From Actibacterium sp. 188UL27-1 (GTDB taxonomy: Bacteria > Pseudomonadota > Alphaproteobacteria > Rhodobacterales > Rhodobacteraceae), in contig NZ_JAFEUL010000002.1 in NCBI RefSeq assembly GCF_016901225.1, positions 372,001 through 436,000 of the forward strand: a stretch of DNA of 64,000 bases. Direction: 5' to 3'. Shown piece by piece: positions 50,346 to 59,597 of this stretch. The translations under genes and the position numbers were made by a program. Position 1 is the stretch's first letter; every line of letters starts with the position of its first letter. The notes beneath the pieces are model-generated. The model saw only the letters and a program-made list of their open reading frames with translations. It was not told the DNA's origin and did not search any database.

Positions 50346-51890
50346 ATGAGTGTTCTACTTTGGTTCAAACGGGATTTGCGGGTGTCCGATCACCCCGCAC
50401 TAGGCCATGCCGCGTCGCTGGGTGCGCCGGTCCTTCCCCTTTATGTGGTGGAGCCGGAATATTGGAGCTTGCCTGATACGTCTGCGCGCCAATGGCTGTT
50501 CACGGCGGAGTGCCTTGAGACCCTGCGCCGGTATCTTGCTGTGCTCGGCGCGCCCCTTGTCGTCCGGTTGGGCGATGCCGTGTCAATTCTGGAGCACCTG
50601 GTGACATCCCACCGGATCACCCGCATGGTCAGTCATGAAGAGACGGGTAACGCCTGGACTTTTGCCCGCGACCGGCGGGTTGGGGCCTGGGCGCGGTCGC
50701 GGGGTGTGGATTGGGTGGAATTGCCCCAATCCGGGATCGTGCGTCGCCTGAAAACCCGGGATGGCTGGGCCAGACAACGCGAAGGTTTCGTGCGCGAACC
50801 GCAGTTGGAGGTGCCTGCCGGGCTGACGCCGGTGGCTGATGTTGATGGCCAAGCCATTCCCTCTGCCCGCGACCTGGGTCTGGCCGCCGATGGCTGTACA
50901 GACCGTCAGCCCGGGGGGCGCGACCATGCGCTGTCGCTGTTGGGCGGCTTTCTGACGACCCGCGGCCAGACTTACCGCAAGGCGATGTCCAGCCCGGTGG
51001 AGGGGGAATGGGCCTGCTCCCGGCTCAGCCCGCATCTGGCGCTTGGCACCCTGTCGGGACGGGAGGCGGCCCAGGCCGCAGCCGCCCGCAAGGTCGAAGT
51101 CAAGGGCACCAAGACCGGCTGGTCAGGGTCGCTCAGTAGCTTTACCAGCCGCCTCGCCTGGCGCGATCATTTCATGCAAAAGCTGGAAGACGCGCCCAGC
51201 ATCGAAACGCACTGCCTTCACACCGCCTATGAGAGCTTGCGCCCGCGGGAACCGGATGCGGCCCGCCTGCATGCCTGGGAAGTGGGGGAGACTGGGCTGC
51301 CTTTCACCGATGCCTGCATGCGGTATCTGCGGGCGACGGGTTGGTTGAACTTTCGCATGCGGTCGATGCTCACGGCCGTGGCCAGCTATCACCTGTGGCT
51401 CGACTGGCGCGCGACTGGCCCGCACTTGGCGCGGATGTTCACCGATTACGAACCGGGCATCCACTGGTCTCAGCTTCAGATGCAATCGGGCACCACGGGT
51501 ATGAACACAGTGCGCATCTACAACCCCGTCAAGCAGGGCAACGACCAGGATCCGACCGGCATTTTCACCCGCCGTTGGGTCCCTGAACTGGCTGACGTTC
51601 CGGATGAGCATCTGCAAGAGCCGTGGCTCTGGGACGGGGCAGGGCGTCTGTTGGGAAAAGCCTATCCTGAACCGCTGGTCGATGTGAAAGCCGCTGCCAA
51701 AACCGCTAGCACCGCTGTCTGGGGCGTCCGCCGCGGCCCCGAATTTCGGGCCGAGGCCAACCGCATCGTCGCCAAACATGCCAGCCGTAAGGAGCCTGGC
51801 ACCACAGCCCGCTTCCAGCGCGACAAAAACATCGGCGGCGACGGAAAAAGCCCGCGTCCTAAGTCCGACCAGTTGAGCCTAGACCTTTAA
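50346..51890 (+). CDS. phrB: Deoxyribodipyrimidine photolyase / cryptochrome family protein
   Basis: A light-driven DNA repair enzyme of about 514 residues. The N-terminal antenna-binding domain opens VLLWFKRDLRVSDHPAL. The C-terminal FAD domain carries LPFTDACMRYLRATGWLNFRMR and the stretch GTTGMNTVRIYNPVKQG at the flavin site. It should split pyrimidine dimers using FADH and an antenna chromophore, though a cryptochrome-like role cannot be excluded. The ATG at 50346 starts the conserved domain; a frame six codons longer has no better start. A hairpin follows the stop. The DUF2256 gene downstream is of a family often found beside photolyases. Confidence 0.9.
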   Translation: MSVLLWFKRDLRVSDHPALGHAASLGAPVLPLYVVEPEYWSLPDTSARQWLFTAECLETLRRYLAVLGAPLVVRLGDAVSILEHLVTSHRITRMVSHEETGNAWTFARDRRVGAWARSRGVDWVELPQSGIVRRLKTRDGWARQREGFVREPQLEVPAGLTPVADVDGQAIPSARDLGLAADGCTDRQPGGRDHALSLLGGFLTTRGQTYRKAMSSPVEGEWACSRLSPHLALGTLSGREAAQAAAARKVEVKGTKTGWSGSLSSFTSRLAWRDHFMQKLEDAPSIETHCLHTAYESLRPREPDAARLHAWEVGETGLPFTDACMRYLRATGWLNFRMRSMLTAVASYHLWLDWRATGPHLARMFTDYEPGIHWSQLQMQSGTTGMNTVRIYNPVKQGNDQDPTGIFTRRWVPELADVPDEHLQEPWLWDGAGRLLGKAYPEPLVDVKAAAKTASTAVWGVRRGPEFRAEANRIVAKHASRKEPGTTARFQRDKNIGGDGKSPRPKSDQLSLDL

Positions 51891-51901
51891 CCTTGTGTGG
51901 T

Positions 51902-51928
51902 GGGCAACCATAAAGGTGATGGTTGTCC
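51902..51928 (+). terminator. Possible terminator after the photolyase gene
   Basis: GGGCAACCAT (51902-51911) and ATGGTTGTCC (51919-51928) pair over ten bases with one G-T around a seven-base loop, 12 bases after the stop. The downstream T content is low, so strength is uncertain. Confidence 0.5.
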
Positions 51929-52001
51929 AGACATCTTTAACGATCTCCGCCCAAACCGGATCTATGCTACCCTCATTGTATCAAGCACGCGGGGATTTAC
52001 G

Positions 52002-52595
52002 ATGGGACGGCTCATCTTCAGTTTCGCGCTCGTTATGGTATGGGCAGAGGCTGTTCTTGCGGAGACATTCCAGTTTCGGTTCACGACCGAAGAAAACCAG
52101 GTGCTCAGCGCGACGCTCTATGGTTTTCCGGGTCCATTACCGCCAGACATCCCGAATTTGGTTGATGTCAAATCGATATCGAATGTTCGGGTCAACGGCC
52201 TGGATGCGCCAGAGATCAAGGCCGTTGCCAATCGCACTCTCTGGGTCCGCGAAAAACAGGTTTTTTGGGGTTTGTTGCCCTATAGCTTTGACCCTGAAGC
52301 CTACGAAGACGGATGGCCCTACATCAATCTTCTGGCCTGCACCGACAGTCTTGAAACCTGCGAGGATGGGTTCGCGCTTTACGTGCTTGATGACGATCCG
52401 CAGGAATTTTTCTATTGGGGCGGCCCGTCATTTGACCTTGGCCTTGATCCGGATCAACCGATCAGCTTGACCCTTGATCCAGAGGACAATGCCGCAAGCA
52501 TTGTGGTCTATACACCTATACCGGCGAGCGGACTGTTTGTTCTGACAGCGTTGGGGTTGTTGGCTTTACATGGGCGCAGGCGCCGGGCGGGGTAA
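52002..52595 (+). CDS. Exported protein with VPLPA-like C-terminal sorting signal
   Basis: A 197-residue protein with an N-terminal signal peptide (about 1-20, cleavage after VLA). The C-terminus has the three-part sorting pattern: PIPASG, a hydrophobic helix (LFVLTALGLLAL), then the basic cluster GRRRR. This is the VPLPA-CTERM type common in Rhodobacterales, with the first residues relaxed to TPIPA. The body has an acidic strand-rich region with a Cys pair near residues 111-119. Such proteins are thought to be processed by an exosortase-like enzyme at the surface. The ATG at 52002 follows GGGGA. Confidence 0.75.
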   Translation: MGRLIFSFALVMVWAEAVLAETFQFRFTTEENQVLSATLYGFPGPLPPDIPNLVDVKSISNVRVNGLDAPEIKAVANRTLWVREKQVFWGLLPYSFDPEAYEDGWPYINLLACTDSLETCEDGFALYVLDDDPQEFFYWGGPSFDLGLDPDQPISLTLDPEDNAASIVVYTPIPASGLFVLTALGLLALHGRRRRAG

Positions 52596-52680
52596 CGCTT
52601 ATTCCGTAGGCAGCCCACACAGTCAGATGATATCTGATCGGGATCGGTTTAGTGGGGATATCGAAGAAAGGCCCCACGCC

Positions 52681-53442
52681 ATGCTCAAGATCCTTCGCCG
52701 CCTCTTGCCGGATTTCGGCACCACTTACGGACCTGTCGGGGATGGCCCGTTTCCGGGTGTGATGACCCTGCACGGCTCCGAAGGGGGCTGGTCGGGATGG
52801 TCCCACCGCAATGCCGTGATGCTCGCCGCACATGGGTTTGTGGCGTATCCCCACATCTATTCAAAAGGGGGCAATGCCTGGAATGCCGGTCATATCCGGG
52901 AGGCGCCCTTGGACCGCACAGTGGCGGCACTGGCGGCGTTGCGGGGCGCACCTTGGTGCAACGGATCGGTCGGGATCTACGGTGCCTCCCGTGGCGGGGA
53001 ACATGCGCTCCTTGTTACTTCGCTGATGGCGCGCGATGGTGTTACCCCGCTCCCCGATGCCGTTGCTGCCCATAGCCCGGCTGATGTCATCTGCGGCGCG
53101 TTTGACAGCAGCAGTTGGCGCGACAAGGGCGATCCAGGCTGGCAGGCCTGGGATCCGGGCAACCGCGCCTGGACCTGGCAGGGCAATACCGAGGGCCTGA
53201 CCCCCACCACCCCGATCGAGATCGAGCGCTATGATGGTCCCGTCTTTCTGTCCCACGGGACCGAAGACAGCGTTTGGTCGGTTGAGATGACCCGCCGCCT
53301 GGAACGACGCCTGACCCAACATGGCCGCACCCCCGAGGTGCACTATTATGAGGGTCAAGATCACATCGGCAGCAGCGACGGAGAGAATATCCATTTTGAC
53401 CAAGTCCTCACCTTCTTCACCCGGCACCTGAATGCCCCGTGA
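52681..53442 (+). CDS. Alpha/beta hydrolase (dienelactone hydrolase / BAAT-like)
   Basis: A 253-residue hydrolase. The nucleophile elbow is GASRGGE near residue 105 (G-x-S-x-G, serine nucleophile), the oxyanion region is [10 protein letters not shown] near 30, and the acid and histidine are likely in SHGTEDSVW and the GQDHIG segment. This pattern fits the BAAT/acyl-CoA thioester hydrolase C-terminal group. Substrate unknown. The ATG at 52681 was preferred, with GAAAGG ten bases upstream; an upstream ATG at 52627 lacks one. Its end overlaps the DUF2256 gene. Confidence 0.8.
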   Translation: MLKILRRLLPDFGTTYGPVGDGPFPGVMTLHGSEGGWSGWSHRNAVMLAAHGFVAYPHIYSKGGNAWNAGHIREAPLDRTVAALAALRGAPWCNGSVGIYGASRGGEHALLVTSLMARDGVTPLPDAVAAHSPADVICGAFDSSSWRDKGDPGWQAWDPGNRAWTWQGNTEGLTPTTPIEIERYDGPVFLSHGTEDSVWSVEMTRRLERRLTQHGRTPEVHYYEGQDHIGSSDGENIHFDQVLTFFTRHLNAP

Positions 53443-53584
53443 CGTCAAGAAATCTGACCTGCCGCAAAAGACCTGCGCCACGTGCGGGCGTCCTTTCACA
53501 TGGCGCAAAAAATGGGCAAAAGTCTGGGATGAGGTGCGCTATTGTTCAGACCGGTGCCGCCGGGAGCGGTCGTCGCCTGGGTGA
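53432..53584 (+). CDS. DUF2256 small zinc-ribbon-like protein
   Basis: A 50-residue protein, [20 protein letters not shown] followed by [20 protein letters not shown] and a short basic tail. The four cysteines (CATC and CSDRC) are set like a zinc-binding knuckle, and the WRKKW...WDEV core is the DUF2256 signature. The ATG lies inside the last codons of the hydrolase gene in another frame (11-base overlap), so the two are coupled. DUF2256 genes are often found next to photolyase or cryptochrome genes; the photolyase gene lies 1.5 kb upstream. Confidence 0.8.
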   Translation: MPRDVKKSDLPQKTCATCGRPFTWRKKWAKVWDEVRYCSDRCRRERSSPG

Positions 53585-53704
53585 GCGCGGTTGCCGCGTT
53601 GCAGCGCTCCTAGTCTTGCCCTAAACCCTGCGCGACTTTGCTGCATGCCACCGTATGCCCGACTAGGGCCGGGGTTTGTTGCGACCGGGACAAAGGGTAT
53701 GATA

Positions 53705-55873
53705 ATGACAGATCGTGTCGAGAAAGCGGGCCTTCACTGGGACGCTCAACTGGCGGCTTTTGTGGAACAGGACGTGCTGCCGGGCAGTGGCATTTCCGAT
53801 GAGGCATTCTGGGGCGGCATGTCGGCGCTGGTCCAGGCCTATGGACCCAAAACGGCTGAATTGCTGGCCAAACGGCAAGATCTGCAGGAAAAGATCGACG
53901 CCTGGCATGTGGAACGGCGCGGCCAGCCCCATGACGCCGCCGCTTATGAGGCATTCCTGACCGAAATTGGCTATCTGGAAGCCGAACCAGAAGATGTCCA
54001 GATCGACCCGCAAAACATCGACCCTGAAATTGCCGCGGTCTGCGCGCCCCAACTCGTCGTGCCGTCAACCAATGCGCGCTTTGTGCTGAACGCCGCGAAT
54101 GCGCGCTGGGGCTCGCTTTATGATGCGCTTTACGGCACTGATGCCTTGGGCAGTCCGGCGCCCGAAGGCGATTACGATCTGCAGCGCGGTGCAGAGGTCG
54201 TGGCCTGGGCCAAGGCCCATCTCGATGCCGTTGTGCCCTTGACCAAAGGCAGCTGGTCCGATGTCGTGACCATGGCGCCGTCCGGTGGCAAGCTGATGAT
54301 GATCGCAGGCAAAGGCACGACCGAACTGGCCGATCCCAGCCAGTTCGCAGGCTACAATCGCGATGACAAAGGCAACCTGACGGATGTGTTTTTCCGCGCC
54401 AACAACCTGCATATCGCCGTCTTCATCGACCGCGATCATCCGGTGGGCAAGACCGACACGGCGGGCATTGCCGATGTGATGCTCGAAGCCGCGGCCTCCA
54501 CCATCGTCGATTTCGAAGACAGCGTGGCTTGCGTCGATGCAGAGGACAAGATCCTGGCCTACCGCAACTGGTTGGGCTTGATGAAAGGCGACTTGACCGA
54601 AGAGGTGACCAAAGGTGGGGAGACCTTCACCCGCGACCTGAACCCAGATGTGGGGTTTGAGGGGGCGAATGGTCAGCCTGTTTTGCTAAAGGGCCGTTCT
54701 CTGCTGTTGGTGCGCAACGTGGGCCTGTTGATGACCACCCCTGCCGTGTTGGATGCCGACGGCAATGAGGTACCCGAACATCTGCTGGATGCGCTGGTCA
54801 GCATCGCTATCGGCAAACATGATCTGCTCAAGACGGAGGGGCCCAAGAACTCCCCCGCGGGCTCCATCTATGTGGTCAAACCCAAGCTCCACGGGGCCGA
54901 CGAGGTCCACCTGACCAACCAAGTTTTCACGGCCGTCGAAAAGGTCACAGGACTGCCCGCGGGCACGGTCAAGATCGGCATCATGGACGAAGAACGCCGC
55001 ACCTCTGCCAACCTCGGCGCGTGTATCACCGCTGCAGGTGATCGCGTTGCCTTTATTAATACCGGTTTCCTGGACCGGACGGGAGACGAGATCCACACGT
55101 CGATGGAAGCCGGGCCCATGCGCCCCAAGGGCGACATGAAGTCCTCCACCTGGCTGTTGGCCTATGAGGATCGCAATGTCGATATCGGCATGAAATGTGG
55201 CCTGAAGGGCCGCGCGCAGATCGGCAAGGGCATGTGGGCCATGCCCGACCGGATGGGCGACATGCTGGAGCAGAAACAAGGCCACCCCAAGGCCGGGGCG
55301 ACCTGCGCCTGGGTACCCAGCCCCACCGCCGCTGTGCTGCACGCCACGCATTACCATAAGGTCGATGTGTTCCAGCGCCTCTACGATATCTCGCAAGAGG
55401 CAAAGGGCGCCGTCCGCCAATCTCGCGCCGCCCTGCTGGAGATCCCGCTCCTTGAACAGCCGTTGCCACCGGAGCAGGTCCAGGCCGAGGTCGAGAATAA
55501 CTGCCAGGGCATCCTCGGTTACGTCGTGCGTTGGATCGACCAGGGCGTCGGCTGTTCCAAAGTGCCCGACATCCATGATGTGGGTCTGATGGAGGACCGC
55601 GCGACGCTGCGGATCAGTGCCCAGGGGCTGGCCAACTGGCTGCACCATGAAGTCGTGACTGAGGATCAGGTGATGGCCGCGCTCAAAAAGATGGCCGAGG
55701 TCGTGGACCGCCAGAATGCTGCCGATCCGGCCTACACGCCAATGGCGCCGGGCTTTGACGGGGTGGCGTTTCAGGCCGCCTGTGATCTGGTGTTCAAGGG
55801 CCGAGTTCAGCCATCGGGCTACACCGAACCGGTCCTTCATGCGCGTCGTGCCCAGGCGAAGGCGGTGGTCTAA
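53705..55873 (+). CDS. glcB: Malate synthase G
   Basis: A 722-residue enzyme that joins glyoxylate and acetyl-CoA to malate in the glyoxylate route. Malate synthase G marks include VDFEDSVACVDAEDK near residue 275, MDEERRTSANLGACI near 425 and GRAQIGKGMWAMPDRM near 500, with the catalytic arginine in MDEERRTS and the acid residues downstream. The ATG at 53705 lies seven bases after AAAGGG; an ATG at 53699 is too close. It is transcribed alone and ends at a strong terminator. Confidence 0.95.
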   Translation: MTDRVEKAGLHWDAQLAAFVEQDVLPGSGISDEAFWGGMSALVQAYGPKTAELLAKRQDLQEKIDAWHVERRGQPHDAAAYEAFLTEIGYLEAEPEDVQIDPQNIDPEIAAVCAPQLVVPSTNARFVLNAANARWGSLYDALYGTDALGSPAPEGDYDLQRGAEVVAWAKAHLDAVVPLTKGSWSDVVTMAPSGGKLMMIAGKGTTELADPSQFAGYNRDDKGNLTDVFFRANNLHIAVFIDRDHPVGKTDTAGIADVMLEAAASTIVDFEDSVACVDAEDKILAYRNWLGLMKGDLTEEVTKGGETFTRDLNPDVGFEGANGQPVLLKGRSLLLVRNVGLLMTTPAVLDADGNEVPEHLLDALVSIAIGKHDLLKTEGPKNSPAGSIYVVKPKLHGADEVHLTNQVFTAVEKVTGLPAGTVKIGIMDEERRTSANLGACITAAGDRVAFINTGFLDRTGDEIHTSMEAGPMRPKGDMKSSTWLLAYEDRNVDIGMKCGLKGRAQIGKGMWAMPDRMGDMLEQKQGHPKAGATCAWVPSPTAAVLHATHYHKVDVFQRLYDISQEAKGAVRQSRAALLEIPLLEQPLPPEQVQAEVENNCQGILGYVVRWIDQGVGCSKVPDIHDVGLMEDRATLRISAQGLANWLHHEVVTEDQVMAALKKMAEVVDRQNAADPAYTPMAPGFDGVAFQAACDLVFKGRVQPSGYTEPVLHARRAQAKAVV

Positions 55874-55887
55874 CTCCGAAAGCTGGT

Positions 55888-55921
55888 ACCGCCCCGGTGG
55901 CCCCGGGGCGGTGTTGCTTTT
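55888..55921 (+). terminator. Rho-independent terminator of glcB
   Basis: ACCGCCCCGG (55888-55897) and CCGGGGCGGT (55903-55912) form a perfect ten-pair stem with a five-base loop, followed by GTTGCTTTTGG. It begins 15 bases after the glcB stop. Confidence 0.9.
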
Positions 55922-55952
55922 GGCACAAAGGGCGTGGGCGTGGGGAGGCGGA

Positions 55953-56543
55953 TCAGGCCACTGCCTCCATCTCCACGTTCTTTCCAAACACCTCTTCGAC
56001 GCGATGCTTGGGCAGCATGTCAAAGATCATATGGATGCGGTCCTGATCGCCATCATTGTTGGCTTCGTGCATCTGGTCATTGTCAAACCACCAGAGTTCT
56101 CCTTCCTGCATCCGCACCTCTTCATCGCCCGCCTTCATCCACGACCCGAGAGAGGATTTGAGCACGAAATGGTACCGGTTGCGGACCCGGTAATATTGCC
56201 CGCGGTCGATATGGGGATAGACACGTTTGCCCGCGGGCAGGCACACGATCTTGGCCCGGCCCAGGATGCTGTCTTGCTCCTCGGCAAAGGTGTTAAGGAA
56301 TGCGCGCGCGCGGTCGTATTGCTGCGATCCTGTCGTCCACCGGCTTTCATGCACGTCGCGCCGCTCGCGCCCGTTGATGGCCGATTTGCGGAGACCCCGC
56401 AGCGGGATCGCCTTTGCCTCGCGCTGGACCTTGACCTTGTCCTGACGGCCCGTGGCGACATCCCAGGCCCCATCGATGCCGTTGATCTCATCCAGGAACG
56501 GTTGCGGGTCGAGGTTCGCTTTCAGACGTTTGAAATAGTTCAT
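55953..56543 (-). CDS. Aspartyl/asparaginyl beta-hydroxylase-type dioxygenase
   Basis: A 196-residue Fe(II)/2-oxoglutarate enzyme of the AspH group. The iron site is read as H-x-D in YPHIDRGQYYRVRNRYHFVL and a distal His in MHEANNDGDQDRIHMIF, with an arginine following it that can bind 2-oxoglutarate. The tryptophan-rich EGELWWFDNDQMHEA is typical. The ATG at 56543 follows GGAAGGAG; a longer frame opens at 56654 without one. The substrate, protein or small molecule, is unknown. It converges with glcB. Confidence 0.85.
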   Translation of the reverse strand: MNYFKRLKANLDPQPFLDEINGIDGAWDVATGRQDKVKVQREAKAIPLRGLRKSAINGRERRDVHESRWTTGSQQYDRARAFLNTFAEEQDSILGRAKIVCLPAGKRVYPHIDRGQYYRVRNRYHFVLKSSLGSWMKAGDEEVRMQEGELWWFDNDQMHEANNDGDQDRIHMIFDMLPKHRVEEVFGKNVEMEAVA

Positions 56544-56745
56544 GCGGGATCTCCTTCCGGGTGGGCCAGCCGTGGCTGACCATGGTGACGGTGGACTGTT
56601 CAGCACTCGGCACTGGGACATCAATGGCAGCAAAGATGGAGATCCTGGGCCCAAATGCCATATAGATCATTGTTTTTAATAGGTAACTTATCGGGCCGTC
56701 ATTGCCCTGTCATCGGACGTTCATCGCTTTGCGGGTTGACGCTTC

Positions 56746-56988
56746 TTAGGATTGCGACGCGGCGAACAGTCCAAGGCCAATGGTCACGACCACGGCCAGA
56801 ACCATGGCCGTTTTCAGGGAAACACCCAGTGCCGCCGAAATGCCCGCAACGATCACCACACCCATTAACATAAAAGGAAGCAGCCCGCCCAATGCAGCGC
56901 CCAAGCCCATGACCATGGCCAGCAGGAAAGACCACCAAAGGCCGTCCCGTTCGGTCTGTCGGTCGTGATCCGATGGCTGCGTTGTCAT
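56746..56988 (-). CDS. Small hypothetical membrane protein
   Basis: An 80-residue protein with a polar N-terminus (TTQPSDHDRQTERDG) and two or three closely packed hydrophobic, glycine-rich helices (WSFLLAMVMGLGAALGGLLP and the rest of the chain). The ATG at 56988 has GAGG eight bases upstream; ATGs at 57009 and 57027 are alternatives. Function unknown. It lies between the hydroxylase gene and the divergent MHYT gene. Confidence 0.65.
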   Translation of the reverse strand: MTTQPSDHDRQTERDGLWWSFLLAMVMGLGAALGGLLPFMLMGVVIVAGISAALGVSLKTAMVLAVVVTIGLGLFAASQS

Positions 56989-57219
56989 GTCGATCCTCGG
57001 GTGCTTCATCAGCCTTGGACTAGCCAACCTTTATGTCGCCAGTTTGGCGCCCATGCGTCAACCTGTGCAGACACGATCGGTTGGGGTGGGCCGATGCGTC
57101 GCCAATCTATGCGCAATCTGACACAAATCTGCGCTGCTCTGCGCTTGGATCGTAGCGCGCTGTTTACCCGTTTCATGCAATCTAACGTCAACTGTGCTGA
57201 CTTAATGTGGTAAATCCAG

Positions 57220-59265
57220 ATGTACGCCTTGGTCTCTGACCTGACCCATGATCACGATCCCGGCCTCGTTGTCGTTGCGGCTCTGGTCTGCGTCGTGGGC
57301 TCTTGCCTGACCGTGCTGTTGACCCGGCGGATGATCGCGGTATCTGGCAAGCGGCGCCGGATCCAGATCGCCCTGACCAGTCTGATCGGCGGTGCGACGA
57401 TCTGGTCCACCCATTTCATCGCCATGCTGTCCTACGATCCGAGGGAGGAGCATGGATATGATCCCGTCCTCACGGCTTTGTCCCTGGGTATCGCGGTCCT
57501 TGGCATGCTGGCGGTCAAGGCCACGCTGGCCAGCCGCTGGGGCGCGCAAACGCCGTTGCTCAGCGGTGCTTTGTTTGGTGGGGCCGTGTCACTGATGCAT
57601 TATGTGGGCATGTCGGCGTATCAGCTTGCGGGGCATCTGGTCTGGAACGCGACTGCGGTGGCGATTTCTATCCTGGCGGGGATGATCGTCGGCGCGGCGG
57701 CCTATCACCGCATTGTTTATCCGGTGACACGCTATTGCTGGATGGGGGGCGCGGTGCTGATGGTGATCGCGATCTGCACCATGCATTTCACGGGCATGGG
57801 GGCATTCCGGATACAGCTGGACGATCAGATCGCAGTGCCGCAATCGTTGATCTCCGACACGGTGATGAGCCTGCTGATCCTGGCTGTCATGGCAGTGATC
57901 CTGTTTGTCGGTTTCGCGTCGTTCAGCATCGAGACCAATCTTGAGATTGAAACCCGCGGGCGGCTTGAACATGCGGCACTCCATGACCCGCTGACAGATC
58001 TATGGAATCGGATGGGATTGGATCGGCGGATGGCCGATCTCACAGCCGATCTTGAACAGGATGCGGCGGAACATGTCGCCGTTCTGACAATCGATCTGAA
58101 CCGCTTTAAGGAGATCAACGACCTTTATGGTCATGCCGCAGGTGATGTGGTCCTCAGGACGGTCGCGGCCCGTCTGTCTGGCGCGATCACCCGCCAGCAG
58201 TTCATCGCGCGCGCAGGCGGGGATGAATTTATCGCCCTGATGTGGGGCATCGATCAAAAGGAAGCGGTGCTGGCCTTTGCCGAACATCTGCATTCCTTGA
58301 TCGTCGCGCCCATCGATATCGCACAGGTCTCATCCATGGTCGGAGCGTCGATTGGTATTGCGACCAGCCTTGATGATGGGCGCGTACTCCGCGACCTGCT
58401 CTGTAAATCTGACCTTGCCATGTACCGCGCGAAGACCGAGCAGACCGGTGATATCTGCTTTTACGACGCCCAGATGGACGAACAAAGCCGCGATACCCTG
58501 CTTTTGATCCAGGATCTGCGCCATGCCTGTGCCAGGGATGAGTTTGAATTGGTCTATCAGCTTCAAAATGATATCCGCACCCGCGCCCCGATCGGATTTG
58601 AGGCTTTGTTGCGCTGGAATCATCCCACGCGGGGGCGTGTCTCCCCTGCAGATTTCATTCCGATTGCAGAGAAAAGCGGCCTCATCCGGGAGATCGGGCT
58701 CTGGGTTCTGCGCACCGCCTGCGCGGAAGCCGCCTCCTGGCCAGAGCCGTTCAGTATCGCAGTGAACGTGGCGCCCCAGCAATTGGTGCAGCCCTCCTTT
58801 GTCGAGCAGGTCTCGGACATCTTGATGGAAACCCGGTTGGCCCCCGAACGGCTGGAGCTTGAAGTGACGGAGGCCAGCATCATCGATGACATGGCCCATA
58901 CCTCGAAAATTATGTTTGAACTCAAGGCAATGGGGATCCGGATCGCGATGGATGACTTCGGCACGGGCTATTCGTCGCTCGCCACTCTGCAGGCCTTTCC
59001 CTTTGACAAGATTAAGATCGATCGCAGTTTCATCCAGGACATACACAAGGATGAACAGCGCGCGGCCATTGTCCGCTCCACAGTGCTTCTGGGCACGGCG
59101 CTCGATATTCCTGTCTTGGCCGAAGGGGTGGAGGTGGAGGCGGAACTGGACTTCCTCAGGGCTGAAAGCTGCACTTCGGCCCAGGGGTATTATTTCGGCA
59201 AGCCTCTCAGTCTGGAAGATATGCGCGCCATGGTCCACGATCAGGCGCGCAAAAGGGCGTCGTGA
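57220..59265 (+). CDS. MHYT-GGDEF-EAL membrane protein (cyclic di-GMP metabolism)
   Basis: A 681-residue inner-membrane signalling protein. Residues about 1-240 are an MHYT sensor domain with seven or so helices and the His/Met motifs STHFIAM, MHYVGMS and MHFTGMG, thought to bind copper and sense gases. The GGDEF domain (AGGDEFIAL near residue 330) keeps the cyclase motif. The EAL domain (FEALLRW, DDFGTGYSSL, AEGVE) keeps the phosphodiesterase residues. It may therefore both make and degrade cyclic di-GMP, and motifs cannot tell which dominates. The gene stands alone. Confidence 0.92.
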   Translation: MYALVSDLTHDHDPGLVVVAALVCVVGSCLTVLLTRRMIAVSGKRRRIQIALTSLIGGATIWSTHFIAMLSYDPREEHGYDPVLTALSLGIAVLGMLAVKATLASRWGAQTPLLSGALFGGAVSLMHYVGMSAYQLAGHLVWNATAVAISILAGMIVGAAAYHRIVYPVTRYCWMGGAVLMVIAICTMHFTGMGAFRIQLDDQIAVPQSLISDTVMSLLILAVMAVILFVGFASFSIETNLEIETRGRLEHAALHDPLTDLWNRMGLDRRMADLTADLEQDAAEHVAVLTIDLNRFKEINDLYGHAAGDVVLRTVAARLSGAITRQQFIARAGGDEFIALMWGIDQKEAVLAFAEHLHSLIVAPIDIAQVSSMVGASIGIATSLDDGRVLRDLLCKSDLAMYRAKTEQTGDICFYDAQMDEQSRDTLLLIQDLRHACARDEFELVYQLQNDIRTRAPIGFEALLRWNHPTRGRVSPADFIPIAEKSGLIREIGLWVLRTACAEAASWPEPFSIAVNVAPQQLVQPSFVEQVSDILMETRLAPERLELEVTEASIIDDMAHTSKIMFELKAMGIRIAMDDFGTGYSSLATLQAFPFDKIKIDRSFIQDIHKDEQRAAIVRSTVLLGTALDIPVLAEGVEVEAELDFLRAESCTSAQGYYFGKPLSLEDMRAMVHDQARKRAS

Positions 59266-59597
59266 AACGCCCGCCATCAGAAGGGGCAGCATGGCCCAGG
59301 CCATTCGCACCGCTGATCGTCGCGCCGTACTGTCGGCAGGACCTGTCACTGCCCCCTAGGCATCAGTCGGGCGGCGGTGATATCCGATACCGGGCAGCAA
59401 AATCGGCCTCGTGAACGTGGGTCGCGAGGGTCCATCCTGCGCTGTCCAAACGCCCAAAACAGTGGGGTGACCCGTCGGTGAACGGTGACTGGACACATCG
59501 CCTCACCTCCCCAAAGTGAAATGACCGCGGGCGGGGCATGTGGTTGACGGGCGCGGCGGCTCTGCTACACCCGCAACCCTGTTTTCCGGAGCCCGCC

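Noticed and set aside
54686-56023. A 445-residue minus-strand frame opposite glcB
   Set aside because: An antisense shadow of malate synthase G; it has no domain and crosses the glcB terminator.
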